Translations under genes and position numbers: made by a program
Notes under the pieces: generated by a model
What the model was told of the DNA's origin: nothing
Databases searched by the model: none
The model's input: the letters and a program-made list of their open reading frames with translations, nothing else
From: Jingyaoa shaoxingensis
GTDB taxonomy: Bacteria; Bacillota; Clostridia; Lachnospirales; Lachnospiraceae
Length of the DNA: 64,000 bases
NCBI RefSeq assembly: GCF_014385005.1
Contig: NZ_JACRSZ010000001.1
Span: 558,001-622,000, forward strand
Reading direction: 5' to 3'
Part shown: positions 34,637 to 41,279 of the stretch, piece after piece
Numbering within the stretch: position 1 is the first letter of the stretch
How the letters are laid out: each line of letters begins with the position of its first letter

Positions 34637-35626
34637 TTATTCCGGCTTAACTTTATCTAAATCCCAATACCATGAATTACCGATTCGTCTTGCCTTAATT
34701 CCAAGTTCCTTTTTTGCATTTTCCAGTGTTCTTTTAGAAATATTCAAATCTTCTGCCATATCAAAGATTTCACTGCTTTGCACAGAAGCTGATGTTTCTG
34801 CCAGTTCCCTCAGCATCTTTTTTGCCTGTTCCAGTTTATTTACCTTTGGAGCAATTCCACCAAGCACCTCATCTGCTGTGATTTCATAGTCACCTATCCA
34901 CTCAAATCCGGTTTCTGTCAGGCGAAATGCTTTGGAATGTCCAAATGCAGCCAGATTATTTTTAATCTGAACCACTGCTCTTAAGTCCGGTTCTCCCTCT
35001 ATTCTTCCTACCAGTAATACGCTTCTGGCTACTGCAAAAAAGTCAATCGAACCCATTCCTCTATATGCAGCTTTATTTCCACCAGCTTTATTCATATGTC
35101 CGATTAATAAAATTGCACATTTATACTTTTCTGCCAGCAAGCTCAATCTTTTTGTCATATCCCTTGCTTCATTTGCCCGGTTCATATCCATTGTTCCTCC
35201 AAGGTATGCCTGAATCGGATCTAAAATAAGCACTCTCGCACCAGTCCGTTTGATAGCAGTTTCCAGTCTCTCATCTATCATGGAAAGTGATTTTTCTGTT
35301 TCATCTATAACCATGATTCTTTCACAGACCGCTTCTGCCAGCTCCAGTCTGGGTTTTACCGTATCTGCCAGCCCATCTTCCGCTGTCTGATAAATAATAT
35401 TTACTGGTTCTGTTACTTTCATATCGTTATCCAGACCTTCTCCTTTAGACAATCTCGCTGCAATATTTAATATCAGCGTAGTTTTTCCATCGCCCGGATC
35501 ACCCTGAATGATCGTTAATTTCCCATAAGGGATAAATGGATACCAGAGCCAGTCCACTGTCTGGGACTGGACATCTGACATCTTTATCATTTTCAAATCT
35601 GTTTTATTCTCATTTCTCTGTTCCAT
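34637..35626 (-). CDS. RepA-like AAA ATPase (element B)
   Basis: Starting at ATG 35626 gives 329 residues; GGAGG lies 5 bases before it. A longer frame to 35734 overlaps the integrase and has no ribosome site. Walker A is GDPGDGKTT (about residues 38-46), Walker B VLILDPIQAYLGG (about 143-155), and ILLIGHMNK follows. The C-terminus has a helix-turn-helix-like DMAEDLNISKRTLENAKKEL. The start overlaps the integrase stop by 17 bases, so the two are translationally coupled, unlike in element C. Probably a replicative helicase for the excised circle. Confidence 0.82.
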   Translation of the reverse strand: MEQRNENKTDLKMIKMSDVQSQTVDWLWYPFIPYGKLTIIQGDPGDGKTTLILNIAARLSKGEGLDNDMKVTEPVNIIYQTAEDGLADTVKPRLELAEAVCERIMVIDETEKSLSMIDERLETAIKRTGARVLILDPIQAYLGGTMDMNRANEARDMTKRLSLLAEKYKCAILLIGHMNKAGGNKAAYRGMGSIDFFAVARSVLLVGRIEGEPDLRAVVQIKNNLAAFGHSKAFRLTETGFEWIGDYEITADEVLGGIAPKVNKLEQAKKMLRELAETSASVQSSEIFDMAEDLNISKRTLENAKKELGIKARRIGNSWYWDLDKVKPE

Positions 35627-36827
35627 AAATTCCTCCATTTTCCCAACTGTTCTCGCCAATTCTCTGTTGTTCTCTGGAAGAATCCCTGCTATAATCAACT
35701 TGTCTAGGGTTGACATTTGTGGATTCGTCCCCATTTGTCACATTGCTCCGGTTGTTCGTACTTCCGGAGCTTTTTATATTTTCATCATCCAGCATATCTG
35801 CCACCACTTTCTGCTGATCTGGATATAAGTGCCCATAAGTATTCAATGTAATGCGAATGTCCGTATGTCCAAACCTTTCTTTAATCATCAATGGTTGCAC
35901 TCCCTTATTAATCAGAAATGCCGCATGACTGTGACGAATGTCGTGTACTCTTATCTTTTTTACTCCGGTCTTTTGAACCACCTGTTTTAACTTATGCTGT
36001 ACTGCTTCATGAACCATTGGAAAAATCCGTTCATCTTCGGGCAACTCATACAGTCTGCTAATATAGTCCTGAATCTCTTTTTTCAGAAATTCCGGTATGG
36101 AAATCGTACGGTTCGATTCTTCTGTTTTGGGAGATGTAATCACGTCCTCTCCATGCATACGGTAGTAAGTTTTATTGATATGAAGTAGATTCCTTTCAAA
36201 ATCAATGTCAGCAGGTGTAATGCTGAGTGCTTCGCCTTCTCTCGCTCCTGTCCAGAATAATAATTCAAACAGCACATAATATTTGCTTCCCGGTTCGATT
36301 CCGGTCATAAACTGCCGATATTCTTCAATTGTCCAAAACTTCATTTTCTTTTTTGAAGTCTTTCCCATACGTTTTACTTTGTCACAGGGATTATCTGCCA
36401 GATTGTAGATATTCTTCGCATGATTGAACAATGCCGTCATCTGATTCTGTATTGTTTTCAGATAATCATCTGAATATCTTTTTTCAATAATCGTATTCTG
36501 CCACTGGATAATCTCTGCTGGTGTGATACTGTTCATCGGTCTGTCCTTAAAATACGGTAACAGTTGAGCATTCATCGTATCTCTTTTGTTCTTGATACTC
36601 CTGTCCTTCAATGACTGAGACTTGTCTCGGAAGTAGACTTCTACAAACTCTCCCATTGTCATATCCATGTCTGCTTTCGCTGTTCTTTTATACTCCGCTT
36701 CAAAATTTAATGCTTCTTTCTTAGTGCGGAATCCTCTTTTTACTTTTCGCTTTTTGGCTCCTGTCCAGTCCTCATAATAAAATGAAACATACCAGGTTCC
36801 TCTTTCTTCATCTTTGTATGCTGCCAT
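35610..36827 (-). CDS. int: Tyrosine integrase of element B
   Basis: A 405-residue tyrosine recombinase, ATG 36827 with GGGGGTGAG upstream. The arm-binding domain (AAYKDEERGTWYVSFYYEDW), core-binding domain and catalytic domain are present, with Arg in FWTGAREGEAL, His-x-x-Arg in RVHDIRHSHAAFL and the Tyr in LNTYGHLYP. Compared with the element C enzyme it has about 55 extra C-terminal residues rich in Asn, Ser, Arg and Glu, with no visible domain. That tail overlaps the next gene. It should act on the tuf 3' end with AGTATCA arm sites. Confidence 0.95.
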   Translation of the reverse strand: MAAYKDEERGTWYVSFYYEDWTGAKKRKVKRGFRTKKEALNFEAEYKRTAKADMDMTMGEFVEVYFRDKSQSLKDRSIKNKRDTMNAQLLPYFKDRPMNSITPAEIIQWQNTIIEKRYSDDYLKTIQNQMTALFNHAKNIYNLADNPCDKVKRMGKTSKKKMKFWTIEEYRQFMTGIEPGSKYYVLFELLFWTGAREGEALSITPADIDFERNLLHINKTYYRMHGEDVITSPKTEESNRTISIPEFLKKEIQDYISRLYELPEDERIFPMVHEAVQHKLKQVVQKTGVKKIRVHDIRHSHAAFLINKGVQPLMIKERFGHTDIRITLNTYGHLYPDQQKVVADMLDDENIKSSGSTNNRSNVTNGDESTNVNPRQVDYSRDSSREQQRIGENSWENGGIYGTEK

Positions 36828-36841
36828 ACTTTCTCACCCCC

Positions 36842-37036
36842 TTACATTGCAATCTGGGAATATCCATAAAATTTCTTTTCCCAGAATGCCCTCGGTATCT
36901 TGCCCGAAACGGTTACATATCCCTGATCTGCAAGCTCTTTGTTCAGTTTGCGAAGCAGTTTGTAAGCATATCCAAGTGAAATCCCCATGCTCTCTGCAAC
37001 TTCTTCCGCTGTAATCATATAGTTCTGTCTCTGCAT
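36842..37036 (-). CDS. xis: Excisionase-like winged-helix protein (element B)
   Basis: A 64-residue protein, MQRQNYMITAEEVAESMGIS onward, with a helix-turn-helix and short wing ending IPRAFWEKKFYGYSQIAM. It is the counterpart of the element C xis gene, 14 bases ahead of the integrase. AAGGAGG precedes the start. Confidence 0.85.
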   Translation of the reverse strand: MQRQNYMITAEEVAESMGISLGYAYKLLRKLNKELADQGYVTVSGKIPRAFWEKKFYGYSQIAM

Positions 37037-37055
37037 ATCATTTCCTCCTTATCTA

Positions 37056-37165
37056 TAATTATCATTTTCACTGATACTATATCATTTTAAATAATCATTG
37101 TCAATAATTTTTATCTGTATGAATGATATTTTTCTATATTGTTGATTTTTATCATTTGTGATATA
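37056..37165. promoter_or_regulatory. Divergent xis/repressor control region of element B
   Basis: Dyads of TATCA with TGATA occur at 37060-37076 (spacer 7) and 37150-37163 (TATCATTTGTGATA, spacer 4), with a related ATCATTTTAAATAATCAT near 37081-37098. The xis promoter is TTGACA (37099-37104, minus) and TATAGT (37076-37081), spacing 17. The layout copies element C but the operator sequence differs, so each repressor should recognise only its own element. Confidence 0.7.
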
Positions 37166-37195
37166 CTAATCATAGCTTTTAAGGAGGTGGATAAT

Positions 37196-37810
37196 ATGCA
37201 GGAATCATCTATTTCAGAAAAAATAAAAGAGCTGCGAACTGATCTGAAGATGAATCAGAAAAACTTTTCTGCAGCTATCGGTATACGTCAGTCAACTTTA
37301 TCCAGTTATGAAAATGGTGTGGTTACTCCCTCCAATGATGTGCTATTGACTATTGCTCAGAAATTTCATGTCTCACTGGACTGGTTATTTGGATTATCTG
37401 AAAATAAAGTACAGATTTCTACTCTCAGCGATATTATTTGGGTTTTATTGCAGATGAATGAATCCAATGAACTCCGGTATGAACTGGATATAAATAATAA
37501 ATTTCCCGGTGATATAGAAACAGAAACACAGAAATGGTATGCCGGACTTCGCTTTTATGGAAATGATCCGGAACACTCTTTAAATGCAGATATGTGTAAT
37601 TTTCTTGCTGATCTGCAGGAGAACAGAGAAAGCCTGGAATCTTATTTCACAGGTAAAGATATGTTTGATATGTGGAAAAAGCAGACATTGGAATACTACA
37701 CTTCCAAACCTGTCACCCATAAAGAAATTGAAGAACTGGATTTTGAGACACGAATCCGTAAACGAGATGAACTTTTAGCACAGAAATTTTCCAATAACGA
37801 ACAGAAATAG
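37196..37810 (+). CDS. XRE-family repressor of element B
   Basis: ATG 37196 (GGAGG upstream) gives 204 residues; an upstream ATG at 37139 lies in the promoter. The N-terminal helix-turn-helix reads IKELRTDLKMNQKNFSAAIG then RQSTLSSYENG (about residues 8-40). The C-terminal 130 residues are acidic and helical. It faces away from xis. Its last 26 bases and all following sequence to 37992 are repeated at 39743-39949, where the rest of the gene is missing. Confidence 0.88.
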   Translation: MQESSISEKIKELRTDLKMNQKNFSAAIGIRQSTLSSYENGVVTPSNDVLLTIAQKFHVSLDWLFGLSENKVQISTLSDIIWVLLQMNESNELRYELDINNKFPGDIETETQKWYAGLRFYGNDPEHSLNADMCNFLADLQENRESLESYFTGKDMFDMWKKQTLEYYTSKPVTHKEIEELDFETRIRKRDELLAQKFSNNEQK

Positions 37811-37992
37811 TATCATAACAGTATCACAGGCAGATATGCGAAGATTTTCATTTTCTTCCTATACCTGCCTGTTTTTAATTTATTCGCTATTCTTTACAGC
37901 CTTATTTTAAACTTTTACTCAACAGAAAAACCCCGGAAACCTTACGGTTCCGGGGTATCTTACGTTTGGACACAATGTACCTTGCGGTACTC
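37785..37992. repeat. 208-bp direct repeat, copy at element B right end
   Basis: About 208 bases, including the last codons of the repressor, the arm sites and the tuf-type terminator, are repeated at 39743-39949 with two visible differences (one base substitution, one single-base indel). The near identity shows that elements A and B share a recent ancestor at their right ends. Confidence 0.95.
37809..37826. promoter_or_regulatory. Right arm-type integrase sites of element B
   Basis: AGTATCA-TAAC-AGTATCA just after the repressor stop; repeated at 39767-39784 in element A. Confidence 0.65.
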
Positions 37993-38047
37993 TATTTATA
38001 TAATTAAGATGTTATGCTAAAATTATTCGATAACTGTAGCAACACGT
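37922..38047 (-). other. att junction 3 between elements B and A
   Basis: A third tuf-like end: terminator hairpin, a stop and codons reading ERVATVIE. Here similarity to tuf stops already at GCAACACGT (38047), 27 bases earlier than at junctions 1 and 2, and the bases between terminator and stop differ. The crossover may have been different or the left end of element A may have been trimmed. From 38048 to 38166 no gene is seen. Confidence 0.75.
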
Positions 38048-38166
38048 TCACTTTCCTCAAATATATTTAGAAATTCTTTATAACTTCTTTACCTATTTAA
38101 TTTCTAAAATATTTCACTCATTCTGTTAAATATTTTTCATAAATTGAACTCTTGCATCTCAAAAAA

Positions 38167-38394
38167 TTAATTTATTAACTCAAATCTATACTTTTGTACT
38201 ATATCTGGATATTTTTTATGGTCAACTTCAGATATAAACATATTATACGGTCTAACATAAATTTCTTGTTTTCCATATAATGCCTTATACACTACATACT
38301 TTTCTCCAGTTTCTGAATGTGTTGCTATAGCCAATATCAGATACTCTTTATTTTTAAAATGCTTATATTTTTTTCCAACTTCAATTTGTCTCAT
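38167..38394 (-). CDS. DUF1653 protein, element A cargo
   Basis: A 75-residue protein with the DUF1653 pattern: KKYKHFKNKEYLILAIATHS, then VVYKALYGKQEIYVRPYNMF. It is a small beta-rich fold of unknown role, widely found in bacteria as an independent protein. It overlaps the end of the two-helix gene by 14 bases and is last in the three-gene operon. Confidence 0.85.
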   Translation of the reverse strand: MRQIEVGKKYKHFKNKEYLILAIATHSETGEKYVVYKALYGKQEIYVRPYNMFISEVDHKKYPDIVQKYRFELIN

Positions 38395-38839
38395 TTTTAT
38401 CCTTTCTAAGCATTTTCATCAATTCTGAAATAAACATATATGTAAAAATTATTATGCATATTACTAATAATGCTACTGCTATTCCTACAGTAATCCAAAT
38501 ATTAGATGCTTGAAAGCTTCCTTTCCAATAGTCAATAATATCTGTCGATTGATTCACCAACAAACCAACAAAAAAGGCAACTATTACACCATTGATTGCC
38601 AATTTTCTAAATTCATCTATACGCTTTAAACCCGCTTTTTCTTCAATAATTTTTGATGCATCAGCTAATGCTTCGTCTCGTACCTCTGCACGGATTTCAT
38701 CATAAATTTTATCTGTTAAACTCTTTTTTATAGCATCTACATAGCCGTCTTTGTCTTCTGGTACTGCATTCTCTCTGAATACTACTTTATTCTGAGACTC
38801 TATGTATTTATCAAGCACTGTTTTTAAAGTTTCTGACAT
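38381..38839 (-). CDS. Two-helix membrane protein, element A cargo
   Basis: A 152-residue protein. Residues 1-75 form a charged, helical cytoplasmic part (many Lys, Glu and Asp). Membrane helices lie at about 80-100 and 113-138, with a short loop between and a Lys-rich tail. No family recognised. It begins at the base after the deaminase-like stop (TAA-ATG), so it is translationally coupled to that gene. Membrane proteins coupled to a nucleotide-binding partner are a frequent plan for abortive-infection effectors, but this is only inference. Confidence 0.72.
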   Translation of the reverse strand: MSETLKTVLDKYIESQNKVVFRENAVPEDKDGYVDAIKKSLTDKIYDEIRAEVRDEALADASKIIEEKAGLKRIDEFRKLAINGVIVAFFVGLLVNQSTDIIDYWKGSFQASNIWITVGIAVALLVICIIIFTYMFISELMKMLRKDKNETN

Positions 38840-39463
38840 TTAATTTTCCTTTTTCAATAATAAATTTACCGTATCTAAAACCTTTGCCTCAAATTCATCA
38901 GATAATTTTGCGCCAATAAACTTTTCTTCATTTTGATATGCTGCATTTTTTTTGTTTTTATATTGTTTCATCTCTGATGGCCTTGACTTTAATTCTTCAA
39001 AAACCATCTGAGCAATTCTGATTCCAGGATAAATCTTTATAGCATAATTTGTTGCATTAAATAATCCAATTTTTAAATTGCCCGTATATGTAGAGTTACA
39101 ATGTTGGTCACTTACAAGCAATCCTAATCTTGTAAATTTGGTTCTTGGTCGAATATGTGCTGTAATATTATCTGGAAGATTAATTTTTTCAGATAAAGAC
39201 ACCAAAAGATATTCTTTAGGAGAAATTGTATATCCAGAAATTGGCAACTCTCTTTCCTCATACATACTGTCAATGTCATTCTGATCGTATAAACTAATAC
39301 ACTTAATCTCCTTTTTCAAAACAGCAACCATGTTTCCAATTGCTAAATCATAAGATTCACTCTGCAATGCTGTCTCTGAAAAAGGGCTTATTAATGACTC
39401 ACTATTTTTTTGAAATTTTGTGTCAATACATAACTTCCTTATCTCTTTATCTGTTAAAATCAT
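38840..39463 (-). CDS. dCTP deaminase/dUTPase-fold protein lacking catalytic residues
   Basis: ATG 39463 (GTGAGG just upstream) gives 207 residues. The core fits the trimeric dCTP deaminase/dUTPase superfamily: SYDLAIGN (about 38-44), IRPRTKFTRLGLLV (about 104-117), then GNLKIGLFNATNYAI and YPGIRIAQMVFEEL (about 128-158). In active Dcd the segment reads G-x-I-V-L-E-F-x-N with a catalytic Glu; here Gly133 stands in that place, and the Asp of the dUTPase motif is Asn123. The two phosphate-site Arg are kept. It therefore probably binds a nucleotide without deaminating it. First gene of the cargo operon, coupled to a membrane protein. Confidence 0.75.
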   Translation of the reverse strand: MILTDKEIRKLCIDTKFQKNSESLISPFSETALQSESYDLAIGNMVAVLKKEIKCISLYDQNDIDSMYEERELPISGYTISPKEYLLVSLSEKINLPDNITAHIRPRTKFTRLGLLVSDQHCNSTYTGNLKIGLFNATNYAIKIYPGIRIAQMVFEELKSRPSEMKQYKNKKNAAYQNEEKFIGAKLSDEFEAKVLDTVNLLLKKEN

Positions 39464-39630
39464 AATCCTCACCTGCGTTCAATAATATAAATATAATAAT
39501 ACACTTTCCTCCTAAATACAATGTTTAAATCTCAAAAATTTTAATCGGATCACTTTATCCAATTCAATACTAAAGTTTTTCTGTATTTACTTGAATACTT
39601 ATGTTCTATATACTAAACTACATTGCAATT

Positions 39631-39742
39631 GTGCACTTCGACTCCCATGCTTTTATGCCAGATACACATTTTCTAAAAACAATAACAAGATACAAAATAA
39701 TCACTTCGGATCACAAATATTGAACAGTTATTTTTATCAATT
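39631..39742 (+). pseudogene. Decayed type I toxin locus
   Basis: ATGCCAGATACACATTTTCT onward matches the end of the element B toxin gene (GCCGGATACACATTCGGC...AATAACAAGA) and continues through a version of its terminator (AACAGTTATTTTTATCAATTA). The start region and ribosome site are lost and the frame is broken. It fuses at 39743 with the repressor 3' end. Confidence 0.7.
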
Positions 39743-39949
39743 AATTTTCCAATAACGAACAGAAATAGTATCATAACAGTATCACAGGCAGATATGCGAA
39801 GATTTTCATTTTCTTCCTATACCTGCCTGTTTTTAATTTATTCGCTATTCTTTACAGCCTTATTTTAAACTTTTACTCAACAGAAAAACCCCGGAAACCT
39901 TGCGGTTCCGGGGTATCTTACGTTTGGACACATGTACCTTGCGGTACTC
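39743..39949. repeat. 208-bp direct repeat, copy at element A right end
   Basis: Second copy of 37785-37992. It holds the 3' end of a lost repressor gene, arm sites at 39767-39784 (AGTATCA-TAAC-AGTATCA) and the terminator that now serves tuf. Confidence 0.95.
39880..39930 (-). terminator. tuf terminator
   Basis: Stem CCCCGGAA with TTCCGGGG and inner pairs, followed on the minus strand by GTTTTTCTG. The same hairpin is at each of the four junctions. It belongs to the element A right end, so it was supplied to tuf by the insertion. Confidence 0.85.
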
Positions 39950-40022
39950 AATATATATTAATCAGTGATTACTCGATGATTGTAGCAACACGTCCTGATC
40001 CAACAGTACGTCCACCTTCACG
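39880..40022 (-). other. att junction 4 at the intact tuf 3' end
   Basis: The fourth copy of the att region overlaps the last 18 codons of tuf and its terminator. The shared core CGTCC-CCTTCACG lies inside the coding sequence, so the element must restore the EF-Tu C-terminus when it integrates. The reading frame to the stop at 39969 is intact. Confidence 0.85.
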
Positions 40023-41156
40023 GATAGCGAAAGTAAGACCCTGTTCCATAGCGATTGGATGGATCAGTTCGATAGTCATTTCTACGTTATCACCAGGCAT
40101 GCACATCTCTGTTCCTTCTGGAAGAGTGATCAGACCTGTTACGTCAGTTGTTCTGAAGTAGAACTGTGGACGATAGTTGTTGAAGAATGGAGTATGACGT
40201 CCACCTTCATCTTTTGTCAGAACGTAAACCTGAGCTGTGAACTTTGTGTGGCATGTAACAGTACCTGGTTTAGCAAGTACCTGTCCACGCTGGATATCAG
40301 TTCTCTGAACACCACGAAGAAGAGCACCAATGTTATCACCAGCCTGAGCTTCATCAAGGAGTTTACGGAACATTTCAACACCAGTTACAACTACTTTACG
40401 AGTTTCTTCTTTGATACCAACGATTTCAACTTCGTCAGATACATGAAGAACACCACGTTCTACTCTACCAGTTGCAACAGTACCACGACCTGTGATAGAG
40501 AAAACGTCCTCTACAGGCATCAGGAATGGCTGGTCTGTAGCACGCTTTGGATCTGGGATATATTCGTCAATTGTGTCCATCAGTTCCATGATCTTGTCTC
40601 CCCATGGTCCCATTGGATCCTGCAGAGCCATCAGAGCGGAACCTTTGATGATTGGGCAATCTTTGAATTCATATTCTTCCAGCTGTTCTGTGATTTCCAT
40701 TTCAACGAGTTCAAGAAGTTCTTCGTCGTCTACCATATCACATTTGTTCATGAATACTACGATGTAAGGTACACCTACCTGACGGGACAGAAGGATATGT
40801 TCCTTTGTCTGAGCCATAACACCATCAGTAGCAGCTACAACCAGGATAGCGCCATCCATCTGAGCAGCACCAGTGATCATGTTCTTAACGTAGTCAGCAT
40901 GACCCGGGCAGTCAACGTGTGCATAGTGTCTCTTTTCTGTTTCATATTCTACGTGAGCTGTAGAAATTGTGATACCACGTTCTCTTTCTTCTGGAGCTTT
41001 ATCGATGTTTTCGAAATCTGTAGCTGTGTTACCAGCAACTCTTTCAGACAGAACTTTTGTGATAGCTGCTGTTAAAGTTGTTTTACCATGGTCAACGTGT
41101 CCGATGGTACCGATATTACAATGTGGTTTGGTTCTCTCAAATTTAGCCTTTGCCAT
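39969..41156 (-). CDS. tuf: Elongation factor Tu
   Basis: The 395-residue GTPase carries aminoacyl-tRNA to the ribosome. The G-domain motifs are all present: GHVDHGKTT (about 19-27), the switch I segment [18 protein letters not shown] (about 80-88), NKCDMVD (about 135) and GSAL. Domains 2 and 3 are complete to the terminal RVATIIE. ATG 41156 has AAGGAGG upstream. Its 3' end is the insertion target of three elements and still codes the right residues. It has its own promoter after fusA and probably also reads from the str operon. Confidence 0.98.
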   Translation of the reverse strand: MAKAKFERTKPHCNIGTIGHVDHGKTTLTAAITKVLSERVAGNTATDFENIDKAPEERERGITISTAHVEYETEKRHYAHVDCPGHADYVKNMITGAAQMDGAILVVAATDGVMAQTKEHILLSRQVGVPYIVVFMNKCDMVDDEELLELVEMEITEQLEEYEFKDCPIIKGSALMALQDPMGPWGDKIMELMDTIDEYIPDPKRATDQPFLMPVEDVFSITGRGTVATGRVERGVLHVSDEVEIVGIKEETRKVVVTGVEMFRKLLDEAQAGDNIGALLRGVQRTDIQRGQVLAKPGTVTCHTKFTAQVYVLTKDEGGRHTPFFNNYRPQFYFRTTDVTGLITLPEGTEMCMPGDNVEMTIELIHPIAMEQGLTFAIREGGRTVGSGRVATIIE

Positions 41157-41220
41157 TGTGATTTTCCTCCTTAAAACTATACGCTTTCTGCGATTATGAT
41201 TGTTATAAAATATAACAGGC

Positions 41221-41257
41221 TATCTAAGATTATATTTCAAATCTTAGATATTTTCAA
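41221..41257 (-). promoter_or_regulatory. tuf promoter inside a hairpin
   Basis: TTGAAA (41252-41257) and TATAAT (41229-41234), spacing 17, minus strand. The same bases form a perfect 10-bp stem TATCTAAGAT (41221-41230) with ATCTTAGATA (41241-41250) in read-through RNA from fusA. It could act as both a stem for read-through transcripts and an internal promoter. Confidence 0.65.
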
Positions 41258-41279
41258 GCCTATTTTTATTTATTCTGTC

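Larger units (their letters stand above)
28645..38047. mobile_element. Element B: mobilizable integrative element at tuf
   Basis: About 9.4 kb between junctions 2 and 3, with the same backbone order as element C but at clear sequence distance. It uses arm sites of the type AGTATCA and its own repressor and operators. Cargo is a type I toxin-antitoxin locus, a membrane XRE regulator, two DUF3784 proteins, a YgiT-like zinc ribbon and yjdF with its riboswitch. All mobility genes are intact. Like element C it lacks secretion genes. Confidence 0.85.
38048..40022. mobile_element. Element A: deletion remnant keeping a three-gene cargo
   Basis: Between junctions 3 and 4 only about 2 kb remain. The order is the cargo operon (38167-39463), a decayed type I toxin locus (39631-39742), then directly the last 26 bases of a repressor gene, the arm sites and the terminator. 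In element B the toxin locus and repressor end are 8 kb apart, so the backbone with int, rep and mob was deleted. The remnant cannot move alone but could be mobilised in trans by element B's integrase. Confidence 0.8.

Noticed and set aside
17107..38047. Truncated tuf copies as pseudogenes from gene duplication
   Set aside because: Each copy has only the last 8-17 codons plus terminator, and each is at an element border, so they are attachment-site duplications.
40059..41075. Plus-strand frame of 338 codons opposite tuf
   Set aside because: Shadow of the strongly biased tuf codon use; no ribosome site or recognisable domain. Similar shadows opposite fusA, rpoB and rpoC were dismissed.
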